From Candidatus Krumholzibacteriia bacterium (GTDB lineage Bacteria; Krumholzibacteriota; Krumholzibacteriia; JAJRXK01): a DNA stretch of 33,625 nucleotides. Positions 16,950-24,521 of this stretch are shown here, in pieces. Within the stretch, counting starts at the first letter, position 1, and each line of letters begins with the position of its first letter. The notes beneath the pieces were generated by a model that saw nothing but the letters and a program-made list of their open reading frames with translations, did not search any database and was not told where the DNA came from. The position numbers and the translations under genes were made by a program. The stretch is from the NCBI GenBank assembly GCA_035268685.1, contig DATFKK010000092.1, forward strand, positions 1 through 33,625, given 5' to 3'.

Positions 16950-16980
16950 GAAAGGCCCCCACCGTTGGCGGGGGCCTTTC
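16950..16980. terminator. bidirectional rho-independent terminator
   Basis: GAAAGGCCCCC (16950-16960) and GGGGGCCTTTC (16970-16980) form a perfect 11-bp stem with a 9-nt loop and A/T-rich feet on both sides. It lies between the convergent stop codons of map and the thioredoxin-fold gene and can serve both. Confidence 0.9.
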
Positions 16981-17012
16981 ACGTTCCCGGTTCGGCTCTC
17001 ATCCGGGGAAGG

Positions 17013-18197
17013 TCATTCGGTCGAGGCGAGGATCTTCTGGAATCGCTCGAGCTGCTGCTGGTAGTAGCCGTCGTCGGGCGCCTCGGCGATCGCTCTCTCG
17101 ATCAGGGTGACCGCATCGCGACAGTTCCCGCGTGCGTTGCAGATCTCCGCAGCGGTGTCGAGGACCTGCGCCTTCTGCTTCCCCGGCTGCGCCAGCTCGA
17201 CGCCACGACGCGCGAGTTGCTCGGCTTCGGCCAGGTCGACGTCGTTCTCGAAGCACCACCAGGCGAAGGAGTTCAACTGGTCGGCGTCGTCGCGCCAGCC
17301 CTCGGGCAGGGTCGACTTCTTCGCCGCAACGGCCTGCTGGGTGTCGCCCGTGATCCGCAGGTGGCCCGCGATCTCGATCGCCGCGCGCGAGCGCGGATCG
17401 ACCTCGTCGGGCCCGGCTGTCTCGAGGGCTCGGAGCGCTGCCTCGAGGAAGGGGCGTTCGAGCTCCGGACGTCCCGCGCGCTGGGCCATCGTCCCCACCA
17501 TCTGCGACGTCATGACGACCAGCGCGGGATCCGCGTCGTCGGTGAGCGCGGCGCTCCGGGCATCGGCGACGAAGGCATCGAGGTCGTAGCCGGCCACACC
17601 CCGACGCAGCTTCATGAACCGCGCCTGGAGGATCTCGGCGGCGTGATCACGGGCGGAGTCGAGTTCCTCGGCCTGCTCGTACAGTGCGATCGCGGCGTCG
17701 TAGTTGCCGGTCCCCGACTCGATCGAGGCGAACTTCTCGGCCAGGGCCGCGGTGGGCCGCTCCTCGAAGGCCGCGCGCTTCGCCGCCAGGGTCCGGGTGT
17801 CGGCCATGGCTTCGTCGAGGGCCGTGAGGAAGTGCTCGGGGCCGCCGTAGCCGGCCCAACGGTCGATCAACTCCCCCTGCGCATCGACGACCACGTAGGT
17901 CGGGAAGCCGGTCACGGTGTATTTCTTCGCCAGTTCGATGCCTTCGCCCTTCTCCGCGTCGATCGACAGGAACACCGCGTCGTCGAGTGCCGCGGCCACG
18001 CCCGTCGACGCGTCGGCGAGATCGCGGTCGAAGTGCTTGCAGTACACGCACCAGTCGGTGAAGAAGTCGATCACGATCGGCACGTCGCGCTCGGCTGCGC
18101 GCTCCTGGGCCGTGGTGAAGTCGAGGGAGGTCTCGGCCGCGGTGGCAGGGGCCGCCGCGAGGACCAGACAGAGAACGAGGAACGGTCGGACGAGCAT
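17013..18197 (-). CDS. exported thioredoxin-fold protein with C-terminal TPR-like region
   Basis: A 394-residue periplasmic protein, probably a disulfide reductase or thiol chaperone. From the ATG at 18197, a signal peptide (1-21, ending ATAAE) leads straight into a thioredoxin domain of the DsbD-gamma/Thioredoxin_7 type. Its active site is WCVYC (Cys50, Cys53), with a preceding FFTDW motif and cis-Pro99 in GFPTYVVVD. Residues from about 145 to the end are alanine- and acid-rich helices in TPR-like pairs (YDAAIALYEQAEELD, then CRDAVTLIERAIAEAPDDGYY), which usually bind partner proteins. AAAGGT about 9 nt upstream is a fair ribosome site. The in-frame extension to 18734 was rejected because it covers the divergent promoter region. 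There is no DsbD-like membrane gene beside it, so the electron donor is unknown. Confidence 0.9.
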   Translation of the reverse strand: MLVRPFLVLCLVLAAAPATAAETSLDFTTAQERAAERDVPIVIDFFTDWCVYCKHFDRDLADASTGVAAALDDAVFLSIDAEKGEGIELAKKYTVTGFPTYVVVDAQGELIDRWAGYGGPEHFLTALDEAMADTRTLAAKRAAFEERPTAALAEKFASIESGTGNYDAAIALYEQAEELDSARDHAAEILQARFMKLRRGVAGYDLDAFVADARSAALTDDADPALVVMTSQMVGTMAQRAGRPELERPFLEAALRALETAGPDEVDPRSRAAIEIAGHLRITGDTQQAVAAKKSTLPEGWRDDADQLNSFAWWCFENDVDLAEAEQLARRGVELAQPGKQKAQVLDTAAEICNARGNCRDAVTLIERAIAEAPDDGYYQQQLERFQKILASTE

Positions 18198-18501
18198 GTC
18201 GGCGCACCTTTCCGTGGAGTGCAGAGAGGCGGAGGAACCGACCCCGAGCACGGTCCGCAGCGGGGCGGAGCCTTCGCCAGGGCGGCGATCGCGCGGGGGA
18301 GGCCTCGTTCCGACGCAGGGCCGTTCGTCGGCGCGAGAAGGGCAACGCCGGTCGAGCCTACACGAATCGCCGATGGTGTGCACGATCCGGAATCGTGAAC
18401 GGGCATCGACGCGCGGCGTGCTCCGAGTACACTTCCACGGCGTCCCGGTTCCCCCCGCCGGACCCGCCTGTTCTTCTCCCGACCTCAACGAGGAATCGAT
18501 C
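18198..18501. other. 304-nt divergent intergenic region with a 17-bp dyad
   Basis: This region separates the thioredoxin-fold gene and the BNR gene. The clear element is an inverted repeat, CACGAT (18381-18386) and ATCGTG (18392-18397) around CCGGA. It is roughly 105 nt ahead of the BNR start and 185 nt ahead of the other start, and is a candidate binding site for a dimeric regulator. I see no strong promoter boxes and no coding sequence. Confidence 0.45.
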
Positions 18502-21495
18502 GTGTTCGAACCGACTTCACAACGATGGATCGTGATCGCGCTCACACTGCTCGTCGTGGGCCTCGCGACCACCGACGCCGACGCCCGGCGGCCGCAGCCC
18601 GACGACCCGACCTCCCTCGAGCAGCGCCGGGCGGCCTGGCAGCAACACCAGCAGATGGACGAGGAGTCGCTGTTCACCGGCCTGCCGTGGCGCAACGTCG
18701 GACCGATCGTCTTCGGCGGCCGTCTCGTCGACATCGAAGTGCATCCCGACGAGCCCTACACCTTCTACGCGGCCTACGCCAGCGGCGGCCTGTGGCGCAC
18801 CGAGAACAACGGACTGTCGTTCGACCCGCTGTTCGACGAGCAGTCCACCGTCATCATGGGCGACGTGGCCATCGATCCCCGGCAACCCGACGTGATCTGG
18901 GTCGGCACCGGCGAGAACAACTCGTCGCGCAGTAGCTACGGCGGACTCGGCGTGTTCCGCAGCGACGACGGCGGTGAGTCCTGGCAGTGGATGGGACTCG
19001 GCGACACCGACCGCATCGGTCGGATCCTCGTCGACCCGCGCGACTCCGACCACGTGCTCGTGGCCTCGGCCGGCCGCCTGTACACCGAGAGCGGCGACCG
19101 CGGCATCTACCTGAGCACCAACGGTGGCGACGACTGGGAGCGCGTGCTCGAGGGCGAGGGCATGACCGGCTTCATCGACCTCGTGCGCCACCCCACCGAG
19201 CCCGACGTGATCTACGCCGCGGCGTGGGACCGCCTGCGCCGACCGCACGAATTCGTCGAGGGCGGCCCCGGCAGCGGCATCTACCGCTCCGACGACAACG
19301 GCGAGACCTGGGAGCGCCTCGACGGCGGATTCCCCGAGGGCGAGAACGTCGGACGCATCGGCCTGGCCGTCAGCGCCGACTCGCCGAACACCGTCTACGC
19401 CTACCTCGACAACCAGGCCAAGCTCCCCGAGGAGGAATGGGACCTCGGCGGCGCGGCGATCACCGCCAAGCGCCTGCGCACCATGACCCGCGAGGAGTTC
19501 CTCCGGCAGGATCCCGACGAGGTCGAGCGCTTCGTCCGCACCAACGACCTACACCCGTCGATCAGCGGCGAGGACCTCACCGAGATGGTCCGCAACGGCG
19601 AGGTCACCATCGACGACCTGATCGCCTCGCTCGAGGACGCCAATGCCAGCCTGTTCGACACCGACATCGAAGGACCGCAGGTGTGGCGCAGCGACGACCG
19701 CGGCGGCTCGTGGCGCCTGATGCACGACGAGCCCATCCGCGACATGGTCTACACCTACGGCTACTACTTCGGGCAGATCCGCGTGTCGCCCCTCGACGTC
19801 GACCGCGTGTACATCCTCGGCGTGCCGATCCTGCGCAGCGACGACGGCGGTGCCACGTGGAAGGGCCTCGACGATCGCGTGATCCACGTCGACTACCAGG
19901 CCATGGTGATCGACGAGGAGCACCACGACCGCATCATGGTGGGCAACGACGGTGGCCTGGCCATGAGCTGGGACGGCGGTCTCACGTGGATCGAGGTCAA
20001 TCGTAATCCCGTGGGTCAGTTCTACACCGTGCACGTCGACGACGCCGAGCCCTACAACATCTACGGCGGCACCCAGGACAACGGCACGTGGAAGGGTCCG
20101 AGCACTGCGGAGTCGGACGACCTGCACGCCTGGACCAAGATCAACGGCGGCGACGGCTTCTACGTGCAGACCGACGGCCGCGACGGCACCACCTACACCG
20201 GCTACCAGTTCGGCTACTACACGCGCATCGATCCCGACGGCAGCCGTCACCGCGTGCGGCCGCGCAACATGATCGACGAGCCGGCCCTGCGCTACAACTG
20301 GATGACCCCGATCCAGCTGTCGTCGCACAACCAGGACATCGTGTACTTCGGTGCGAACAAGCTCTTCCGCTCGATGGACAAGGGCGAGACCTGGACGGCG
20401 ATCAGCGAGGACCTCACCCGCACCACGAAGACCGGCAACGTGCCCTTCGGCACCATCACCACCTTCGACGAGTCCACGCATCGCTTCGGCGAGATCTTCG
20501 TGGGCACCGACGACGGTCAGGTGTGGCGCACCCTCGACGGCGGCGTGAGCTGGACCGACATCGGCGACGGCCTGGCCGGCGACCGCTGGGTCACCCGCGT
20601 GCAGGCCAGCACCCACGACGAGGCCCGCGTGTACGCGAGCCTGAACGGCTACCGCGACGACGACATGACCGCCTACGTCTACCGCAGCGACGACCGCGGC
20701 GACTCGTGGACCTCCATCGCCGACGGCCTGCCCGCCGAACCCGTGAACGTGATCCGCGAGGATCCGCAGAACGAAGACGTCCTGTACGTCGGCACCGATC
20801 GCGGCGCCTACGTGAGCCTCGACCGCGGCGCGTCGTGGATGGCCCTCAGCGGCGGGATCCCGAACGTCCCCGTGCACGACCTGGTGGTCCAACCGCGCGA
20901 GAACGATCTCGTGGCCGGCACCCACGGCCGCAGCATGTGGGTGCTCGACGTCGAGCCGATCCAGTTGCTCGACGCCGAGCTTCGCGAGCAGCCGGTCCAC
21001 CTGTACGCCCTCGAGGAGATCCAGGCCCGCCGCGGCTGGCGCGGCCGTCCGTCCACGTGGTTCCACCGCCCCGAAGAGGACGATCCCACCTACCCCGTGC
21101 GTGCCTGGTCGCGCGACGGCGGTGCGGCCACCGTCGAAATCCTCGACGCCGACGAGCGCGTGCTGCGGCGCTTCGAGGTCGACCTGCTCCGCGGCGTGAA
21201 CCAGTTCGAGTGGGACCTGCGCCTCGATCCCGACCTGGCCGTCGCGGCCGAGGAGGCGCGGATCGAGGCCGAGGACGCCGCGGCCGACGAGGCGATCGAG
21301 CGCACCCTCGCCGACCGGCCGTGGTCCGAGGCCGTGCGGCTCGGCTACCCGCTGTACGTGACCGCCGGCGACTACACGCTGCGCGTGATCCACGGCGGCG
21401 AGACCGCCGAGGAGAGCCTCACCGTGAAGGCCCCACCCGAGTGGGAGCCGCGGATGACCGGACCGCTGACGCGGCCCGGCAAGCTGCACCCCTGA
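18502..21495 (+). CDS. exported Asp-box (BNR/sortilin-like) beta-propeller protein
   Basis: A 997-residue exported protein. The GTG start at 18502 has GAGGA 7 nt upstream and gives a signal-anchor-like N-terminus (WIVIALTLLVVGLATTDADA). The body carries about ten Asp-box motifs of the S-x-D-x-G-x-T/S-W type, for example SDDGGESW (154-161), STNGGDDW, SDDNGETW, SDDRGGSW, SDDGGATW, SMDKGETW, TLDGGVSW, SDDRGDSW and SLDRGASW. That is enough for one ten-bladed sortilin-like propeller or two smaller ones. An insertion near residues 310-380 (TAKRLRTMTREEFLRQDP to DLIASLEDAN) is helical and interrupts the repeat array. The C-terminal 150 residues are an Ig/FlgD-like sandwich (GGAATVEILDADERVLRRF, then YPLYVTAGDYTLRVIHGGE). 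Similar proteins are annotated as 'glycosyl hydrolase', but no sialidase catalytic residues are evident, so ligand or protein binding is more likely. Confidence 0.88.
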   Translation: MFEPTSQRWIVIALTLLVVGLATTDADARRPQPDDPTSLEQRRAAWQQHQQMDEESLFTGLPWRNVGPIVFGGRLVDIEVHPDEPYTFYAAYASGGLWRTENNGLSFDPLFDEQSTVIMGDVAIDPRQPDVIWVGTGENNSSRSSYGGLGVFRSDDGGESWQWMGLGDTDRIGRILVDPRDSDHVLVASAGRLYTESGDRGIYLSTNGGDDWERVLEGEGMTGFIDLVRHPTEPDVIYAAAWDRLRRPHEFVEGGPGSGIYRSDDNGETWERLDGGFPEGENVGRIGLAVSADSPNTVYAYLDNQAKLPEEEWDLGGAAITAKRLRTMTREEFLRQDPDEVERFVRTNDLHPSISGEDLTEMVRNGEVTIDDLIASLEDANASLFDTDIEGPQVWRSDDRGGSWRLMHDEPIRDMVYTYGYYFGQIRVSPLDVDRVYILGVPILRSDDGGATWKGLDDRVIHVDYQAMVIDEEHHDRIMVGNDGGLAMSWDGGLTWIEVNRNPVGQFYTVHVDDAEPYNIYGGTQDNGTWKGPSTAESDDLHAWTKINGGDGFYVQTDGRDGTTYTGYQFGYYTRIDPDGSRHRVRPRNMIDEPALRYNWMTPIQLSSHNQDIVYFGANKLFRSMDKGETWTAISEDLTRTTKTGNVPFGTITTFDESTHRFGEIFVGTDDGQVWRTLDGGVSWTDIGDGLAGDRWVTRVQASTHDEARVYASLNGYRDDDMTAYVYRSDDRGDSWTSIADGLPAEPVNVIREDPQNEDVLYVGTDRGAYVSLDRGASWMALSGGIPNVPVHDLVVQPRENDLVAGTHGRSMWVLDVEPIQLLDAELREQPVHLYALEEIQARRGWRGRPSTWFHRPEEDDPTYPVRAWSRDGGAATVEILDADERVLRRFEVDLLRGVNQFEWDLRLDPDLAVAAEEARIEAEDAAADEAIERTLADRPWSEAVRLGYPLYVTAGDYTLRVIHGGETAEESLTVKAPPEWEPRMTGPLTRPGKLHP

Positions 21496-21521
21496 CGATC
21501 CGGTCGATCGCGCCGGAACGA

Positions 21522-21554
21522 CGACGAGGCGGGCCCGTCGGGTCCGCCTCGTCG
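21522..21554 (+). terminator. hairpin terminator after the BNR gene
   Basis: CGACGAGGCGG (21522-21532) pairs perfectly with CCGCCTCGTCG (21544-21554), and CCC/GGG inside extends the stem. It starts 27 nt after the stop codon. The downstream run is GTTCGTCG rather than T-rich. Confidence 0.6.
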
Positions 21555-21662
21555 GTTCGTCGTCGGGTCGCGGCCCGGGCCCCGAGTCGCGTCCCGGATC
21601 GGTCGTCGTCCGCGCGACCGGGCACCGGGGTCACGCCACGAGCCCGACGCGGAGCCGCGGAC

Positions 21663-22037
21663 TCAGGCGGTGACCGCCTGGACGTCGAAGGCCATGCGCG
21701 CCTGTTGCAGGCGCACGAAGCGTTCGGTGTGGGCCCGGAGGCGTTCGATCTCGTCCTCGGTGCAGAACGTTTCGACCCGGTCCAGATAGGCCAGCATGTC
21801 CCACCGGTCGGCGAAGAAGGGATTCTCCTCTCCGGTCGTGCGCACGGGCAGCCGCAGCAGCATGTCCTGCAGACCTTCGTCGTGGCAGAGGATCTTGGGA
21901 GCGAGCTCGCCGCCCGACTCCACCTTCCACAGACCGATGTCGATCCCCTTGGGGACGAAGGTCCGAAGGTAGAGGGCGATCAGGCGCATCAGGCACCGGG
22001 TCTCGAGCTCGTAGGCGCGGCGGGCGGAGTCGGCCAT
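21663..22037 (-). CDS. small cytoplasmic protein, function unknown
   Basis: A 124-residue protein I do not recognise. The ATG at 22037 has an excellent AGGAGGG Shine-Dalgarno 6 nt upstream, which supports it as a real gene and sets the start; the reading frame runs open further upstream only because of the GC content. There is no signal peptide or membrane segment. It looks mostly helical: an N-terminal helix (ARRAYELETRCLMRLIALYLRT), a short beta part (GIDIGLWKVESGG) and two C-terminal helices with charged heptad-like pattern (TEDEIERLRAHTERFVRLQQARM). It has three cysteines (Cys15 region, ILCHDE, TFCTED). It lies 258 nt downstream of the propeller gene on the same strand and appears to have its own weak promoter. 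Confidence 0.7.
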   Translation of the reverse strand: MADSARRAYELETRCLMRLIALYLRTFVPKGIDIGLWKVESGGELAPKILCHDEGLQDMLLRLPVRTTGEENPFFADRWDMLAYLDRVETFCTEDEIERLRAHTERFVRLQQARMAFDVQAVTA

Positions 22038-22134
22038 GGCGTCCCTCCTGCGTCCCACGCTTCCAGGGTCGACCCTCGGTCCGTCGGGAGCCGACCCTCC
22101 CCGCCGCAGTGGGTGGAGCAACGGGTTCGGGCGC

Positions 22135-22164
22135 ACACTACCCCTCGCCCCCACGACCCGACAA
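22135..22164 (-). promoter_or_regulatory. possible promoter of the small unknown gene
   Basis: On the minus strand TTGTCG (22164-22159), an 18-nt spacer and TAGTGT (22140-22135) precede the ATG at 22037 by about 100 nt, directly downstream of the previous gene's terminator. Matches to the consensus are four of six and three of six. Confidence 0.33.
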
Positions 22165-22179
22165 TGAAAGCTGTGCAAA

Positions 22180-22208
22180 GAGCCCCGGCCCGAATCGGCC
22201 CGGGGCTC
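22180..22208 (-). terminator. rho-independent-like terminator after the six-bladed propeller gene
   Basis: GAGCCCCGG (22180-22188) and CCGGGGCTC (22200-22208) form a perfect 9-bp stem. On the minus strand the stem is followed by TTTGC. It lies 88 nt after the stop codon at 22296 and before the promoter candidate of the next gene. Confidence 0.65.
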
Positions 22209-22295
22209 GGAGTTCACCGAAGTTCTTCAGGGGCAACCACTTGAAGACATCGTCGCCACGACACCCGGGCGCGGTCCCCACGGGCGCGCCGGCGG

Positions 22296-23552
22296 TCAAT
22301 CCGCCCGCGCCAGCGGAGCCAGCTCCATCCGGTAGCAGATGATCTCCATGGGATCGGCATCGGCAGATCCCTCGTCGGGGCCACCCCCCATGAAGGCCTG
22401 CCGCGCCGAGATCAGATCGGTCACCACCAGCAGGTAGCCGCCCGCGAGGAACATGCCGTCGTTCACCGGATCGAACTCGCCCTGCATGCTCACCTGGCGC
22501 TCGAAGCGACCCTGCGCGTCGAAGACGTCGAAGGTGGCGAGCCTGCCCTCGGGCCGATCGTAGGTGCCGCGGCTGGTGCGCACCCAGATCGTACCGTCCT
22601 CGCGCGCGTGCACCGATTCGATCGGGTTCCAGTTCGGTTCGATGTCGTACTCGGGATCCTGGACCCAGCGTCGGATCATCGCACCCCAGCGATTCTCGAT
22701 CCGCTCGATCGCCGCGTCGTCGCGCGCGTGCGGGGCGTACTCGCGTCGGATCACGTGACGCGGCGTCCCGTCGTCGTTCCAGACGTCGATCCGGTACTCC
22801 GTGAACGACGTCCGCGCGGCCACCGTCCCCTCGCGCGAGGCCGACCACGCGCGCTCGAAGCTGTTCCAGTCGGTCTCGACCAGCCGCTGGTCGTTGAACT
22901 GCATGGCCGAGGTCGAGTGGACCAGGTCCGCGACCTCCCCGCCCGACGGGTCGAAGATGCCCAGGCGCGTGGTGCGCCGGAACTCGCCCGCCTCGCGATC
23001 GGGATTGCTCACGCTGTAGACCATGGCCACGTTGCCCCCGACGGTGGTCGCGGCACTCAACCCCGGGAAGCCCTCTCCGCGCGCGGTGATCTCGAAGTTA
23101 CCGGCCGGAAGCCCGTCGCGCGTCAGCAGCACCATCTTGCTCGGCCAGGCCTGGATCACACTCACCGTGCCGTCGGGCATGAGGTTCAGATCACTCGGCC
23201 GACGGAACTCGCCCGGACCCTCGCCCTCGCGGCCGATGGTCCGCAGGTAGGTGCCGGACTGGTCGAAGATCCGCACCTCCGACAACTGCCCGTCGAGCAC
23301 GTAGACGTCGTTCTGGTCGTCGACCACGATGTCGCTGATCACTCCGAAGAACTCTTCGGGAGCGTCACTGTACCCGCCGAGACGCCACATTTCGGTGAGC
23401 GGGATCTCGGTGGGCGGCAGGATCGGATCGGCGGGGTTCCGGACGTGGGCGACGCCGTCGACGTCGACCTCGTCTCCCGTCCAGGACTCGGCGAGAGCGG
23501 CTGGGGACAGGAACAGGGCCAGGGCGGTGGCCCCGAGGATGATCGGACGCAT
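22296..23552 (-). CDS. exported six-bladed beta-propeller protein
   Basis: A 418-residue exported protein of the '6-bladed beta-propeller' (NHL-like) family. The signal peptide covers about residues 1-21 (LFLSPAALAES). The ATG at 23552 has GAGAGG 7 nt upstream. The best blade is residues about 73-125: ISDIVVDDQNDVYVLDG, VRIFDQSGTYLRTIG, then REGEGPGEFRRPSDLNLMPDG, which is the family's signature 'G.GPGEF..P' turn. Further blades run to about residue 380 (SVHAREDGTIWVRTS, with ATFDVFDAQGRF). The last 35 residues are acidic and flexible with CYRMELAPLARAD at the end. Only one cysteine is present in the mature protein. Such proteins are abundant in Bacteroidetes and Gemmatimonadetes and are mostly unstudied. 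It is 86 nt downstream of the heme lipoprotein gene on the same strand, separated by two hairpins. Confidence 0.85.
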   Translation of the reverse strand: MRPIILGATALALFLSPAALAESWTGDEVDVDGVAHVRNPADPILPPTEIPLTEMWRLGGYSDAPEEFFGVISDIVVDDQNDVYVLDGQLSEVRIFDQSGTYLRTIGREGEGPGEFRRPSDLNLMPDGTVSVIQAWPSKMVLLTRDGLPAGNFEITARGEGFPGLSAATTVGGNVAMVYSVSNPDREAGEFRRTTRLGIFDPSGGEVADLVHSTSAMQFNDQRLVETDWNSFERAWSASREGTVAARTSFTEYRIDVWNDDGTPRHVIRREYAPHARDDAAIERIENRWGAMIRRWVQDPEYDIEPNWNPIESVHAREDGTIWVRTSRGTYDRPEGRLATFDVFDAQGRFERQVSMQGEFDPVNDGMFLAGGYLLVVTDLISARQAFMGGGPDEGSADADPMEIICYRMELAPLARAD

Positions 23553-23592
23553 ACGAAGGCCTCTCGGCTGGGGACGACCAGTGCGGGCGATA

Positions 23593-23631
23593 CGGGGGGT
23601 TCGTCCCCCGGCCGCGCGCGGATGCGCGGCC
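23593..23631 (-). terminator. tandem hairpins between the heme lipoprotein and propeller genes
   Basis: There are two adjacent perfect stems: CGGGGG (23593-23598)/CCCCCG (23605-23610) and GGCCGCGC (23610-23617)/GCGCGGCC (23624-23631). They lie right after the minus-strand stop at 23639. No T-run follows, so they may terminate weakly or protect the upstream message from 3' decay. Confidence 0.5.
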
Positions 23632-23638
23632 CTTGCCC

Positions 23639-24244
23639 TCAGCGCACGACGAAGGCCCCGCGCAGGTCGCCGACCTCGAAGCCGGTGGCCCGGTCCTGCG
23701 GGTAGAGTTCGTCCAGCCGTCCCTTCAGTTCCGGCTCGAGCGTGGACTCCGGCCCGTGACAGTTCAGGCACAGCGCCGTGCCGATCCGGATCGCCCGCAT
23801 GTAGGTGCGTTCGCCGTCGCGGGTGAAGACCGTGTCCTGCATCGCCGGCCGGGCCTCGAAGGCTTCCAGGACGGAGGCTTCGACGTCGGAGGGGGCGTTG
23901 GCCGGATTGCGGTTGTTCCTCGACACCCGGGCCACGTCGAGTTCGGTCTGCGTTCCGACTTCGCGGGCGATCTCCGGGGCGCGCGTGTGGCAGACCTCGA
24001 TGGCCGCCACCGGACCGCCTTCCTGCATCGCCGCACTCAGCTCCTTCTTCAGGGCCACCTGCAGGCGATTCGTGGCGGCCTTCGCGTCGGCGGCGAAGTC
24101 CTCGGCACCGGCCTGCTGCGCCGAGCCCTCCGGGCGGTCACCCCGGGCCTCACCGCCGCCTCCACCGCAACCAGCCGCCACGAGAACCAGGGCCACCGCC
24201 ATGCCGGCGGCGGAAAGGAGGGATCGCTGGAATCGCTGGATCAT
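23639..24244 (-). CDS. Tll0287-like (DUF3365) c-type heme lipoprotein
   Basis: A 201-residue lipoprotein with one c-type heme. The ATG at 24244 follows GGAGG and yields a lipoprotein signal with lipobox VAAGC (Cys26), then a Gly-rich linker. The domain from about residue 55 is of the DUF3365/Tll0287 kind: LQVALKKELSAAMQEGGPVAAIEVCHTRAPEIAREVG, followed by RVSRNNRNPANAPSDVEA. The heme site is CLNCH (Cys159, Cys162, His163), and a short beta part ends GDLRGAFVVR. The extra Cys-His in VCHTRAP may supply the second axial ligand or a redox site. Family members act as heme or gas sensors or as small electron carriers in the periplasm; which applies here is unknown. No cytochrome maturation or oxidase genes are in the window. 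The gene is divergent from a seven-helix membrane protein and has a structured upstream region. Confidence 0.9.
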   Translation of the reverse strand: MIQRFQRSLLSAAGMAVALVLVAAGCGGGGGEARGDRPEGSAQQAGAEDFAADAKAATNRLQVALKKELSAAMQEGGPVAAIEVCHTRAPEIAREVGTQTELDVARVSRNNRNPANAPSDVEASVLEAFEARPAMQDTVFTRDGERTYMRAIRIGTALCLNCHGPESTLEPELKGRLDELYPQDRATGFEVGDLRGAFVVR

Positions 24245-24521
24245 GATCGTCCTCCGCCGATGGGAGTCGAGAGATCCGGTCAGTCGACCACATTCCGCCG
24301 GAAAGAGAAAGGGGTGCGGTCCCGACCCTCGTCGTCCCCCTCGCGCTGGGCTTCCGAGGACGGACCCGCACCCCGACGGACAACGACGGCGGGATCCGTC
24401 CGGGTTCCCGGACGGCGAACTTCCGGTCACATTTTTTTCGGGGAACACCGCGGGCCTTTGCCGTGATGCTGGGATTCCGGATCGCACATGTCTTCCCCGA
24501 GCTCGCCGGACCCTGCCGCCC
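24245..24521. other. 277-nt divergent intergenic region with strong RNA-structure potential
   Basis: No coding sequence is seen here. A long-range stem pairs 24311-24322 with 24362-24374 (12 pairs, one bulged C at 24365) and encloses a second stem, CCTCG (24327-24331)/CGAGG (24355-24359). A further perfect hairpin follows, CCGTCCGGG (24396-24404)/CCCGGACGG (24407-24415), and then a run of seven T (24432-24438) that is unique in this window. A dyad TTCCG-C-CGGAA sits at 24293-24303. On the plus strand this could be a small RNA ending at the last hairpin, although the T-run is 16 nt beyond the stem. On the minus strand it could be a structured leader of the heme lipoprotein gene. Promoters are not clear. 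Confidence 0.4.

Noticed and set aside
18502-21495. Sialidase annotation for the Asp-box protein
   Set aside because: There are too many Asp boxes for a six-bladed sialidase, and I see no FRIP-type motif or catalytic Arg triad.
24396-24438. Standard rho-independent terminator (hairpin plus T7)
   Set aside because: The seven T start 16 nt after the stem, too far for a normal terminator, and no plus-strand gene ends just upstream.
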